DNA from: Deroplatys truncata
Taxonomy: Eukaryota > Arthropoda > Insecta > Mantodea > Mantidae
NCBI GenBank assembly: GCA_030765065.1
Contig: CM060988.1
Span: forward strand, 176,555,065 to 176,619,064
Length of the DNA: 64,000 nt
Direction: 5' to 3'
Part shown: piece after piece, positions 44,490 through 56,539 of the stretch
Layout: the number at the start of each line of letters is the position of its first letter
How positions within the stretch are numbered: the first letter of the stretch is position 1
Position numbers and translations under genes: made by a program
The notes under the pieces: generated by a model
Told to the model about the DNA's origin: nothing
What the model saw: only the letters and a program-made list of their open reading frames with translations
Database searches by the model: none

Positions 44490-45315
44490 TTTGATATTAC
44501 ATCCACATGACTTTCTCTATCCTATATTAGTGGGTACACAAATTATTTTTACGAAAGTTTATCTTCCTATCTACTTCGTTTTAATCGAAATAAACGTTTC
44601 TGGAAACAGCTACATTATACACTTCGTTATAGACACAAAGAGAACAGCGATAGTCAAATGTTTAAGAACTGGACGCTATGCACTGGCCTTAAAACTCTTT
44701 CCACAACATCGCAAGAAACGACTGAAAATCGACAGAACTTGAAAAGAATGGCTAAGTATTGAACAATTCTAGCCATGAATGGCTGATGCCACAAAAAAGA
44801 TATTTGAAATAAGTTGCGTGTTTTAAAGACATCTACATTTTTTTCTGTAGTACGTTTGCGTCTATCGCTTAACGCTTACCAGTTAAACAAGATTATACAA
44901 AACTCCTTCCGCATGAAGAGGACTTGAAAGGCTATTCCCAGAAAATTCAAGATATACATATTATTTGTCATGTAAATATCTTTAACATATGATGTTTTAA
45001 TCAAAATCGTTAGAACCATTTTTCAGAAAATCAAGATTTGGAAAAATCTTTCATGTAAAGGGTAGTTTGATATGGGGGGGGTTTCTTGAAAATATTTGTG
45101 TCGCATCTTTTGAAGGTACTGAACCTAAATACCAAATTTGCTGTTTATCCGACTTTTTATTTTTGAGTTATGCTGTTCACACCCGAGAGCGCGGACTTTC
45201 TAAATTCGGTGGGCCTCAAAACATGTATTTCCGGTGAAATCTCGGTATCAAAGTTTTGGGTGGAATGCAATACCTTCTCTACCTACTGTGTACTGGTAGA
45301 GAAAGTATATATATA
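44490..45315 (+). repeat. R1-old copy, near complete
   Basis: Left TTTGATATTACATCCACATG and TTTCTCTATCCTATATTAGT. Internal words are AGAGAACAGCGATAGTCA and CTTTCATGTAAAGGGTAG. The right end is GTACTGGTAGAGAAAGTAT. It has CACACCCGAGAG in place of a CA microsatellite. Confidence 0.75.
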
Positions 45316-45764
45316 AAGCGACTTACCAACTAAAAAATATTTGAAAATTCAAATCAATAACAAAGACTATCTCGGAAATGGTTAATGCCAGAAAACATTT
45401 TAATTTATTATAAATTTAGTGCTCTAACGAGAAGTAAGATTTTGTCTATCGCTTACGGTTATCAATAATATAGGCGTCATTCGCAACAAAGAAGACTTAT
45501 GGGCTATTGGCAAAAAATTAATAACTTACATTTTATTTGCTATGCAAATCACACTTTATTTTGCTTTTAGCTAAGAGACTTTCTAAGTGTTTTGGATATA
45601 TTCTCAGGTTTTCGCATCGCGGCTATGGATAAATTAGTGGTTTTAATTTCGATTTTAGTGCCTTGAATACCAATAATTTACAGGTTTTTAAAAACTTATT
45701 TGGATAATCTAGGGCACAAATGCTTTCAAAATAAGCTTGTTTATGTTTCAGTGGAACGCCTTAG
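45316..45764 (+). repeat. R1-old fragment and unassigned flank
   Basis: 45316-45560 follows R1-old order (ATATTTGAAAATTCAAATCA, CTATCTCGGAAATGGTTAAT). The remainder shows nothing recognisable. Confidence 0.5.
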
Positions 45765-46210
45765 ACGGAAGGGGACACCTCAGGAACTGCGAAACCGCCA
45801 GGAGGAATGGATGAAGTGAAGAAACCACAGGAGGCTACAGGCAGACAGTCCAGAACAACGCGGAGGTACCTAACAGTTTCTGACTCTAAGATGCGTACCA
45901 TCAAGCAGCTCTCTAGTGCCCAGGGGAATACCCTTTCCTTGAAGCAAGCATCGTCCGGCACTATATAACATGAACCTAGAAGACACCGTCTCACGCCATA
46001 AAGCCTAGAAACATACCTTAAAGGTCAGAAGGAAACGGAATGAAAGGGAAAAGATGGAAAGAAAATCGTGATAGATGAGAAAACCACCCCAGAATTCGCC
46101 TACCGACCAGGGAAAACACGAAAAACTCAAGACCAGACGGGCGGTCGACGGGAATCGAATGCCAGCCTACACGTTACCGCGGATCCATTTAGTGGTTAGA
46201 CCACCGTAAC
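45765..46210 (-). mobile_element. SINE-A, reverse
   Basis: Body GGGGACACCTCAGGAACTGC and GGAGGAATGGATGAAGTGAA, then ACCAGGGAAAACACGAAAAA. The head complement contains GGGAATCGAATGCCAGCCTA and GTTACCGCGG. Confidence 0.7.
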
Positions 46211-46244
46211 TAAGAATCTCGAGAATCCCCATTTGAAACACTAG

Positions 46245-46400
46245 AAGTGTAGAGCTTGTAAATGACGAAACAAATAATTGAATATACCAAGACGAAAGCT
46301 GAAAACAATTTACCTGGGAGGACTGCACAAGCACAGAAGGAGGAGAGAATATTGAATGAAGATTATCTAAAAGGAATTAATGAGAGGAAGACAAGAGGTT
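46245..46400 (+). repeat. small repeat E, second copy
   Basis: Diverged partner of 39393-39545 in the same orientation. No coding content. Confidence 0.5.
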
Positions 46401-46989
46401 GCAGCGAAGTGACGAATTCTACTGTTTAATGTTACAACGACAGTCGAGGTAATAAAAAAAAGTGTGAGAAGTGCTTCTCCAGCGCTACCTATATTCATTA
46501 AAGCAGCAGTCTCTACCAAGTTTTGATCCTCTGTCATCCAGGCCAAGGGGGAAACTTCCCTCTCGTATGTATTGCTGCAATAAGCCTCTCCCCTGGGACG
46601 AGGGTAGCTAAATTACGGCGTGTTTACTATTATCTTGGAAATTTATAAGGGCTGTATAATGGCGCCCGGCTGATCAACATGCAGGCATAATTGCGTTGCT
46701 ACGAGATTAAAATCAACGAAGATGTTTATTTTAAATCCCTTTCTGTGTAATCACAGACGGTTTGCATAGAACATATTCCCAGAGCATCTCCTTAGCAACG
46801 TGTTTTGCATACGTACACGGCGCACTTGCTGCCTGCAGATCCTCGCTTGTTTCAATCCTGAGTTTTGGTTTTGCTGAGCGGGCGGATTAGCAACAGAAGT
46901 TTCCTGGTTAAACTTGCGATATCCCTATATCTTATTAAATATCTCGACCACGTTTTCCATCCATTCCTTGTGGGCGTCTATGGGAGGAA
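46401..46989. other. unassigned stretch
   Basis: No gene or repeat recognised. Confidence 0.4.
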
Positions 46990-47860
46990 GTGAACATACA
47001 AAAAACTTTGTTGCATTCACACGGCTTTCTCTACACGCTCTTCTACAAGCTGTTCTAGAAAAAAAAATGTTCTCCTCTACGTACTTCTTGTTAATGGAGC
47101 GGGATGGCTCACGCGGTAACGCATTCGGGAGGTCGTGAGTTCGATTCCCGTGACAGCGTTCCCGATCAATGCGTTTTTTCGGGGTTTCCCCGGGTCGCTA
47201 GGCGAATGCTGGGAAGGATCACTAAGCCCCTTGAATCCCCTGTCCCTTCATTTCACTTCACCTTTCAGGGTTGTACGTGTCGGCGTGTGCATGGCAGAGG
47301 AAAAGGATGCTCTGTGGAAACCTTCGTCTCCCGGAATGGGGGCGGTCTCCGGGTCCCGGGTTGCACCAGTGCCCATACGGGGAATTTAAGTCTGTAAATG
47401 GCAGGGACTATGTCCTCTGCCTGTCGTGCCCTCCGATCCGGCCGCCCTCTGTCACCTCTCGCCTCATCCTTCCCTCCCGGGGTCGCCCCGTCAGGGGCAG
47501 AGGTACAAAAGATCTATGTAGGTCGACGTGCTAACTCCCCCTCCGGGTTGAATCCTAATCCTAAAGTATAAGAAGGACACAGTAAGCTAAAGTAATACTC
47601 AGCTTTTCAAAACGCGGATCGTTATGTGATGATTTTCAAACCCCATACTCTTTGCATGAAAACAAGAATAAATAAATATGGAGTTGACACTTGAAAAAAA
47701 ACAAGTATTTCAAACCTATAACAAAGAAATTTCAGAAATGGTTAATGCCACCTAAAAAAATTATATAACTAGTTGAGATTTGCAGTTTTTGTGTAGTAAG
47801 GATTAGTCTATCTCTTACGATTTAACTACTTTAGTCATTTTACAGAGGGAGAGAGAAGAA
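46990..47860 (+). repeat. R1-old copy interrupted by SINE-A
   Basis: R1-old at 46990-47094 (TTGCATTCACACGGCTTTCT, CTACGTACTTCTTGTTAATG) resumes after the SINE at about 47566 (AAGTATAAGAAGGACACAGT) and continues to 47860. Confidence 0.6.
47098..47565 (+). mobile_element. SINE-A, forward, full length
   Basis: tRNA-like head with A box TGGCTCACGCGG (47104-47115) and B box GAGTTCGATTCCCG. Next come GGGGTTTCCCCGGGTCGCTA and GCGAATGCTGGGAAGGAT. The 3' end ACAAAAGATCTATGTAGGTC to TTGAATCCTAATCCTAA is shared with 57725-58260. No clear TSD. Confidence 0.8.
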
Positions 47861-47861
47861 G

Positions 47862-48672
47862 GAAAAAATCCCATGTGTTACATTCACATGGCTTTCTCTA
47901 CCGCTATCGCTTATTAGAATACACAAATTATTCTTACGCAAGTTTATTTTTCTATCTACTTCATTTTAAACCAGATAAACCTTTGCAGAATTTCTACACC
48001 ACACATTTCATTGGAATTACAAAGAGAACAAAGATATCCAAATGTTTAAGAACTGGACGCTATATGACGGCCTTAAAATTCCATGCAACCGCGAAAAACA
48101 GCTGAAAATCGATGGGACTTAAAAGAAATGACAAATTACTGAACAAATCGAACCACTAATAACGGATATCTCACAAATGGCTGATGCTACATAAAAAGTT
48201 ATTTTAAATAAATTGTGTGTTTTAAAGAGATACACATTTTTTGTATGGTACGTTTTCGTCTATCGCTTAACGTTTACCAGTTATACAAGATTATACAAAA
48301 TTCCTTCCGAATGAAGAGGCTATTCCCACAAAATTCAGGATATACGTCTTATTTGTCATGTCAATATCTTTAATACATGGTATTTTAATCAAAATCGTTA
48401 GAGCCATTTTTTAGAAAATCAAAATTTTCTAAAACGTTTCATATTAAAGGGTAGTTGGGGTGGAAGGAAAATCTTCAAGTTCCATCTTTGGAAGAATCTG
48501 ATTTTTCATTTTTTTTAGCTATGCTGTTCACAGTCGGACAGACACGGACCTTTTTCCAAAAATGTTTTTTGATTCACCGGTCCTCAAAACATTTATTTCC
48601 GATATTTCGGAATCAATTTTTGAGTGGAATGCAATATATTCTTTATATACTGTGTACACGGTAGAGTAAATT
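47862..48672 (+). repeat. R1-old copy, near complete
   Basis: Left ATGTGTTACATTCACATGGC; middle AACAAAGATATCCAAATG; right GTACACGGTAGAGTAAA. CA repeats are absent. Confidence 0.7.
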
Positions 48673-49205
48673 GAAACATTCTCCATGTAAAGTGTAGTTC
48701 GGGGCAAGAATCTTATGAATCTTCGTGTCGCATCCTTGGAAGATACTGAAGTTAAGTAACGACTTTGCTGTTTATCCGATACTTCATTTTTGACATTCAC
48801 ATGCTTTTCTCTACCTACTATGGTTCATTTTCACACATCTTCCGAAACTATTCCTGCAAAAGCATACTTTTGTATCCATTTCAATTTAATTAAGGGAAAA
48901 CACTTGCATAAAGGTACAAACGGAGCAGCGATAGTTAAATGTTTAAAAACTGCTCGCTATATATTCACCTTGAAATTCAATACTCACTCCACGACATCGC
49001 GAGGTACAACTGAAAACAGTGACAGTCATTTTATTTGTTGTGTAAATATTTTAAACTATGGCATTTTAATCAAAATCGTCAAGACCATTGGTGAGAAAAT
49101 TAATTCTCCGCGAAAAGAGTAGTTTAAGATGGAGGGATTTTCTTGAAAATCTTCGTGTCGCATCTTTGGATGATGCCGAAATTAAAAATCAGCACACCTA
49201 TTTCT
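48673..49205 (+). repeat. R1-old, rearranged fragments
   Basis: Begins with a right-half segment (CTCCATGTAAAGTGTAGTTC), then a left-half segment (ACATTCACATGCTTTTCTCT), then another right-half segment, as if two copies recombined. Confidence 0.55.
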
Positions 49206-50043
49206 AAAAATCTGATGTGTTACACTTATATGACTTTCTCTACTCTTGTACAAACTATTTTTACAAACGCTTATTCTCCATATGTTTCATGTTAATCGAG
49301 ATGTTAATCTTATTGCTAATTTTCTTGTAGGTGCAAGGGGATTATGGTAGACTTTAAGCGAAAGCCAATGTTTTAAGTGCCGGTTGCTATGTGGCGCATT
49401 CCATTCTCTTTGCATGTCCAGGACATAAAAAATGAATAACGAATTCCCATTTGACAAAAAGTATTGGCAAATTTAAGGGAATAACAAGCAATATATCGAA
49501 AATGGTTCACTCAAAAAAAAAAGTATATGACAAACTGTGTATTTTAACGCGATTTATATTTTTTGTATAGTAAAATTTGGTCTATCTGTTATGGTTTACC
49601 AGTTATGCAAAAGTCGTTCACAATGAAGAATACTTTTGGAGACATTCCCAGAAAATTCAAGATATACATTTTACTTGTCATGAAAATATCTTAAACATAT
49701 GAAATTTTGGATCAAAATCGTTAGCCATTTTTGAGAAAACTAAAATTTTCGAAAAATGTTCCATGTAAAGGGTAATCTGGGGTGGGGGGGATTTTCTTGA
49801 AAACCTTCGTGTCATATCTCTGGAAGATACTGAACGTAAATACCAAGTTTGGTGTTTATCCAACTGTTCGTTTTTGAGTTATGCTGTTCACAGACACACG
49901 CACACACGGACATGTTTCCAAAAATGCTTTGTTTGGATTCAGGGGGTCTCAAAACATATATTTCCGGTGAAATCTCGGTATCGAAGTTTTGAGTGGAATA
50001 CAATACTTCTCCTACTTACTGTACGTAGTAGAGAAAGTAAAAA
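49206..50043 (+). repeat. R1 repeat, copy 11
   Basis: Full R1 abutting R1-old. A variant copy in the left half (GTCCAGGACATAAAAAATGA). Short CACACGCACACAC tract. Hairpin CTACTTACTGTACGTAGTAG. Confidence 0.85.
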
Positions 50044-50713
50044 ATGGCTTAATCAGTGGGACCTCACAACACGTATTTCGCTGAAATCTTTCACCGAATT
50101 TTTAGGTTGGAATGCGATGCTTCCTCTACCTTTTCTTAGTCAGAGTCGCCGATAATAACCGTAAAAGCTTTAGGAGTCTATAGAAATTAGCACTTGTTTA
50201 CAACTAACTTATACAAAACTTCTGGGCGTTGTTTTTGCAGCAGAAGCATTCTTTTGAGCTGAACTGGCGTCAATTACTAAAAGGTTTCCTTCATAACTCA
50301 TGGCAGCAGACAATGGAAGAAAGTTCTTAAAGAACTCGACACTTTTATCAGAAATTACGAAATGGGCTTCTGTTTTGGAATGGAGCACCTAAAGGTTTCG
50401 CCTGTAATTATGTTTCCCTGCTATGAAGTCAACAAAATGCTGCACCGCCTTGTAGATTAACTCGCACAGAGATTGATCACTGTGTCAGGTCTGTGGCAAG
50501 GGTCCCCCCTAGCAATCTGTCACTGCGAGTTGCCGAGTCTGATTTTCTACTTCTTTCTATCAATGCATTCGTTCCAATTGCCAGGCGACTAGATTCCTGC
50601 CTCTTTAAATTTGCTTCACTGGAAACTTAACAATTATAAACCTTCCTAAATATATTAGCAAATTCCTTATTAATTGTACCATGCACAATGCTTTATAGCG
50701 CCATTCTTTATAT
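50044..50713. other. R1-old scrap and unassigned stretch
   Basis: 50044-50155 is R1-old right-end-like (AACACGTATTTCGCTGAAAT, AGGTTGGAATGCGATGCTTC). Nothing is recognised to 50713. Confidence 0.45.
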
Positions 50714-51390
50714 AAATTCGATACCGAGATTTCACCGGAAATACATGTTTTGAGAGCCCTGAATCCAAAAAAAAAAAAGCATTTTTGGAAATATGTCCGT
50801 GTGTGTCTCTGTGAACAGCATAACTCAGTGGGATAAACACCAAGCTTGGTATTTAGGTTCAGCATCTTCCAGAGATGCGACACGAAGGGTTTCAAGAAAA
50901 TCCCCCACCCCAGATTACCATTTACATTTTCGAAAATTTTAATTTTCTCAAAAATGGCTAACGATTTTGATTAAAATATCATATGTTTAAGATATTTTCA
51001 TGACAAATAAAATGTATATCTCGAATTTTCTGGGAATGTCTCCAAAAGTATTCTTCGTTGTGAACGACTTTTGCATAACTGGTAAACCATAAGAGATATT
51101 GCTTGTTATTCCCATAAACTTTCCAATAGTTATACTTTTTCTCAAATTCGTTATTCATTTTTTATGTCCTGGACATGCAAAGAGAATGGAATGCTCCACA
51201 TAGCAACCAGCTCTTAAAATATTTGACTATCGCTTAAAACCTACCAATTCCCCTTGCATCTACAAGAAAATTAGCAATAACATTAACATCTCGATATCTC
51301 GATTAACATGAAGCTAATGGAGAATAAGCGTTTGTAAAAATAGTTTGTATAAGATTAGAGAAAGTCATGTGAGTGTAACACATCAGATTC
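50714..51390 (-). repeat. R1, right-end truncated, tandem
   Basis: Starts inside the right end (AAATTCGATACCGAGATTTC), lacks the terminal hairpin, and also lacks an internal segment around the usual GTAGATCGCGTTAAAATACA word. Its left end abuts the next R1 in the same orientation. Confidence 0.8.
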
Positions 51391-52229
51391 TTTACTCTCA
51401 ACTAGGTACAGTAAGTAGGGGACGTACTGCATTCCACCCAAAAATTCGATATTAGATTTCTCCGGAGATACATGTTTTGTGGCCCTCTGAATCAAAAGGA
51501 AACACTATTAGAAAAAGGTCTGTGTGCCTGTAAGAACATAACTCAAAAATGAAAAGTCGGATAAATACCAAAGTTGGTATTTACATTCAGCATCTTTCAA
51601 AGACGCGACACGAAGACTTTCAAGAAAATCCCCCACCCCAGACTATCCTTTACATGGAACATTTTTCAAAATTTTGATTTTCACAGAAATGGCTCTAACG
51701 ATTTTGATTAAAGTATTATATGTTTAAGACATTTTAGTGACAAATTAAATACATATATTGAAATTTCTGGGAATGTCCCCAAAAGTCATCTTCATTCTGA
51801 ATGACTTTAGCATAGCTGGTAAACCGTATGAGATAGACAAGATTTTACTACACAAAAAATGTAGCTCTCGTTAAAACACACAATTTATGTCACATGTTTT
51901 TTGTCGAGTGAACCATTTCCGAGATATTCCTTGTTATCTGTTTGAATTTTGCAATACTTTTACGCTGTTCCTCAAATGGGAATTCGTTATTCATTTTTTT
52001 TTTATGTCCTGGACTTACAAAGAGAATGGAATACTCTACATAGCAACCAGCTCTTAAAATATTTGACTATCGCTTAAAGCCTACCAATTCCCCTTGCACC
52101 TACAAGAAAATTAGCAGTAAGATAGTTTCTGCAAATGTTTATCTAGATTAACATGAAGTAGATGGAGAATAAGTGAGTTTGTACAAGAGTAGAGAAAGTC
52201 ATGTAAGTGCAACACATTAAATTTTTTTT
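51391..52229 (-). repeat. R1 repeat, copy 12, tandem
   Basis: Older-looking reverse R1 with CTCAACTAGGTACAGTAAGT at the hairpin end and no microsatellite (GTCTGTGTGCCTGTAAG). Joined head-to-tail to the preceding truncated copy. Confidence 0.8.
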
Positions 52230-52660
52230 AGCACAACAGCAGCTTCGAACTGTTACGCCGAAAACTAGTAGCGTAATGAACCAAATCCACATGGCAGTGA
52301 TCACATCTTTGTTCACAAGAGAAACACTGCTTACCTTGCACCAGTCTTTAAATGCAATAAATTCCTTCCCATGCTGCTGCTGCCGAGATTTTCCGATTCA
52401 ATGTTTCTGACTCGGAATGAAATTTCTTTGGGATTCTCACCCAGGTCACAAGCTTGTTTAGAAGCGAGCGCTCACAATAAGCCCTGACATCTACATCCGC
52501 ATTGCTGCAGTCAGCGCTTCCTAGGAAGCGTTGGTACGGTTCATAGCCTAGGATTCAGGCGGCTGTGAGAACATCAACAAATGACTGACTATGCCTTTTA
52601 GTAATTATTTAATACAATTTAGAGAGCTTTTACTAAAACTGTTGTAAAGCTTAAAGTACT
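52230..52660 (+). repeat. repeat F, copy 2, uninterrupted
   Basis: Matches 39930-40150 and 41100-41170 as one continuous unit through CTATGCCTTTTAGTAATT. It therefore represents the empty site of R1 copy 10. Confidence 0.7.
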
Positions 52661-52852
52661 TGACACACAAATAATTCTTTGCTTTCATTAATTGTACATA
52701 ATAAAATAACAATTGTCTCATTGTTGGCTTAACCATAATTGAACCCAGGAATAAAGTACTTCGGAATTGCAAGTCGGCGTCAAGACTGCTATCTCTATAA
52801 AGAGATGCCTTAGTTGAACTACCTGGGAAAAACCTGAATGAGATGGGGAATT

Positions 52853-53030
52853 TATGTCATACCGGCACCTTGTCATAATAGTTCAACGGTTAGAGCAACT
52901 GCACGGAAAGCGGGAGAACCGTGTTTAAAACCCGGCAATGATACTGAATTTTTCAGTAGCTCTGTATCAAAATCTCTAGTCAGGCAGGCCTTTCACAGTA
53001 TAATTAATTTCATTAGTTGCGCACAGTGAA
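52853..53030 (+). mobile_element. SINE-C, forward
   Basis: Head CATACCGGCACCTTGTCATA and AGTTCAACGGTTAGAGCAAC, with a B-box-like GTGTTTAAAACCCGGC. Then TGATACTGAATTTTTCAGTA and TATAATTAATTTCATTAGTT. The A box and B box are partly mutated. Confidence 0.65.
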
Positions 53031-53329
53031 ATAACAGCTATTTTTTTTATCAAAATTATAAACAACTATGGGTCAAAATTGTTATTAATTAGCCAGATTA
53101 TGGCATTAGTTTAACTCTTTCTTTTTCTGTTTTCATTGTTTGGGTCCTGGTCTGTTCCAGTCTTACTTCCATCCTAACAATAGGTCTTGTATTGACATCC
53201 CTTTTGCTAATAATAAGAATAATAATAATTAATAATAGTGGGACCATAATCTAGCATAATAATTAGAGCTCGGTATATGCCTATTTTGTTCCTTTATTTA
53301 GAAACGTAAGCTTGGATTGGATTGGCTAC

Positions 53330-53812
53330 GAAGGGGATTCAGCACTGATCCAGACAGGGGATATTGTACCTACTACACACAAGGGGCGTCCCCGGGAGTA
53401 AGGATGAGGTGAAACGAGACACCGGAACCAGGAGTGAAGGCACAGGAATGGCAGGGTCCCTAAGTTTCCAGATAGAGACTGCCCGGCAGACGGACAGGCA
53501 GATCAGAGACCCCACCCCGCACAGAGCGGGTCCAACGTCCCTCAAGGGGACGGAGATTCACAAAGAACATCCTTTTCCCCTGTCACACTGCACCGAAACT
53601 TCCAACCATGAAAGAGACCAACAGATGAAAGATAAAATAACATGAAAATGGAGATGAAATTCGGGGGATGTGAGAATCCTTCCCGTATTCGCCTGGTGAC
53701 CGGGAAAAACCCCGAAAAAACCAATTGGTTAGGAAGGTCGGCCACGGGAATCGTACCCACGACTCCAGAATGCGAGCCACAGACGAAACCACCTTAGCCA
53801 TCCAGCTTGGTA
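53330..53812 (-). mobile_element. SINE-A, reverse, head present
   Basis: Body GGGCGTCCCCGGGAGTAAGG and GATGAGGTGAAACGAGACAC, then CTGGTGACCGGGAAAAACCC. The head complement contains GGGAATCGTACCCACGACTC and AGAATGCGAGCC. Confidence 0.75.
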
Positions 53813-55204
53813 ACGGAAGCTTAGTGTATATATTTCATGCTTACGCGAGTAAAATACACTATAGTTCAGCAATTTAGGGAAAACCCTTAGCAGGGGTAAC
53901 TCAACTAGTCATGTATTCCCCCTCTAAATGCGTTGGGCGGGCATGCCTCTGAGTCGCTGCTTAAGCACCATACGCTATAACTTCGCTTAGCCCGGTTTTA
54001 TTTTACTTTATCCTCACAAAATCGTTTATCACACCACTGTTGTTACTATCCAACTGTAGAGGCAGGACTAAAGACACAAGAGCACTGCAACAAAAATGCT
54101 GCGTTTGTAGACTGCTATGGAAGGCCATGCAAAGAGCAAGGTGCTGCGGGTGTGAAAACAAATGTTTTGCATATAACTAGCGATAGCATTTCACATACAT
54201 AGATGTTAACTTAGGATATCTTGCAAAAGCTAATTCATACATTTTAGGGCATTTCAGACCTTTCACTCCCCACCTCTCTCTTCAGGGAAGAAAGTACCTC
54301 GCTGGTTGATTTTCATAACGCAAATTATTTCAATATAAGATTTACAAAGAAAACTAACAGCTTAAATTGTTTTAAGGGAGACAAATAAAACATATCTTGA
54401 AATGTGCTCCTTATCATACCTCTTGCAGAACTGGAATAAAGATTTTAGTTTTTGAGTTATCACGATGTAAACAAGATCCTATTAAATTTTTACTACATTA
54501 TAAAATTACTGTGTACAAATAGTGACGTGACGCTTGTTTCCCGCGTGTCAGCCCACTTCCTCTTTAGGACACCTCATTGGATAACTAAAGGCAAAAGACA
54601 AGTAGAGTGGGGGCGATTTATCCTTCCTGAATACTCGCGCAGTCGGTAGACCGAGGGATTTTACTATAGCTGTTATACTATTTTCACAGCGTGTGTTTTC
54701 GTAGCCTACGGGCGCCCCCCTTTTTTTAAGGAGAAATTTTATCAAGGATTTTGCCTAACATAATTTCATTATTTTTGTTATTCAATGAATCATGTTGACA
54801 TCATGCCTGAGGAAGTAATACTGACATTCCTAACGTCAGCAGTTGCATAGCTTCGTATAATAAAATTAAATAAAACAACTGCCACTCAGCACAATAAAGC
54901 GTGCTGTAAATGGTCGACTTCAAAAAACTGTCGGTTTACGACTGGGAAATCAATCATTTTAGTATTAACTGATCGCTTCGTTCATTAATACGATGGCCTT
55001 ATTGTTTCCTACTCCCACATGGGTGGAAGCAGAGTGCTTGACCTAAACAGACTACTAATTTGATTGCAAACGCAACAATAGCCTCTTTAACAATAATACA
55101 TAAAAGGCTCAAATAATAGTTACAAACCAGCGTGGGAGTGTAAAACGTGTTTATAAGAGGACTTAAAAACTGTACTTAAAAACTGATAACCCGGTTTACC
55201 ATTT
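53813..55204. other. unassigned stretch
   Basis: About 1.4 kb without recognisable repeat, gene or RNA; the longest interval here free of R1 words. Frames do not exceed 65 codons. Confidence 0.45.
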
Positions 55205-56160
55205 AAAAAAATTCTGTGTTACACTCACAGGACTCTCTCTATTCTTGTACAAACCATTTTTACAAACTCTTACTCTCCATCTATTTCATATTAATCGAGA
55301 TAAACATTTGCTGAAACGATCTTTTGACATGCAAAGAGAATTACATTTTACACATAGCCACCAGTTCTAAAAATATTTGACTATCGCTTAAGGCCTACCA
55401 TGTTCCCCTTGTTTTGTATTTGCAAAGGCAATATAGAAATACAGTAGCCTTTTAAGCATAGACATATCTCTTAATAGCTGGTTGCTATGTGCAGCACCAT
55501 TCTCTTTGCCACAGATTAATACTCCTTGCATATCCAAGACAAATAATGAATAACGAATTCCCATTTGAGAAAATAAGTATTGAAAAATTTAAGGGAATAA
55601 CAAGCAATATCTCGAAAATGGTTCACTTAACAAAAACAAATGTATATGACATAAATTGTGTATTTTAACGCGATCTACATTTTTTGTGTAGTAACATTTT
55701 GTCTATCTCTTACGGTTTATCAGTTATGCAAAAGTCTTTCATAATGAAAAATAGTTTTGGAGACATTCCCAGAAAATTCAAGATATATTTTGTCATGAAA
55801 ATATCTTAAATATTTGACATTTTAATCAAAATCGTTAGAGCCATTTTTTGGAAAATTAAAATTTTCGAAAAATGTTCCATGTAAAGGGTAATATGGGGTG
55901 GGGGGATTTTCTTGAAAACCTTCGTGTCGCATCTCTGGAAGATACTGAACCTAAATACCAAATTTGGTGTTTATCCGACTATTCGTTTCTGAGTTATACT
56001 GTTCACAGGCAGACACACACATACACGGACATGTTTGCAAAAATGCTTTTTTTGGATTCAGGTCTCAAAACATGTATTTCCGGTGAAATCACGGTATCGA
56101 ATTTTTCGGTGGAATACAATACTTCCCCTACTTACTATACGTAGTAGAGAAAGTAAAAAA
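55205..56160 (+). repeat. R1 repeat, copy 13
   Basis: Full R1 with a 90-codon version of the R1 frame (55872-56144). The left half contains a duplicated CTTTTGACATGCAAAGAGAA to ATATCTCTTAATAGCTGG block, similar to copy 10. Confidence 0.85.
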
Positions 56161-56243
56161 AACAACAACACGCAGTAACTGAAGAGTGCAAATTTAAAGA
56201 AATAAAAAACTTTACAGTTTACATTCCATTAGTAACATAACGA

Positions 56244-56539
56244 AATTTAATAAATTTAAAGTCGTCCGTCGTGGTGTAGTGGTGCCATGCTAACCTCTAG
56301 TTCCCGAGGTCGCGGGTTCAAACCGGGCGTAAAAATCCTATGCATGGCTTTCTACAGAAGGGAAGTAAACTCCGTGGTCCCGTGTCGTAGATTTACAGCA
56401 CGTAAAACAACCTAAGCCTGATACAGAGGCTTCTGAGCAAATTACCGGTCTTTCACATCCAATATAGAATGGGACGCTAAAGACCACAGTAGTTAAAGAG
56501 CGTCTAGTAATAAAACTCAATTTAATTTAATAAATTTAA
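56244..56539 (+). mobile_element. SINE-B with perfect 16-bp TSD
   Basis: The exact repeat AATTTAATAAATTTAA at 56244-56259 and 56524-56539 brackets a 264-base SINE-B. Head GTCGTGGTGTAGTGGTGCCA, B box GTCGCGGGTTCAAACC. The body lacks the AGAGGGCGATGGAT segment present in the 42627 copy. The 3' end is AATAAAACTCAATTT. Confidence 0.9.
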
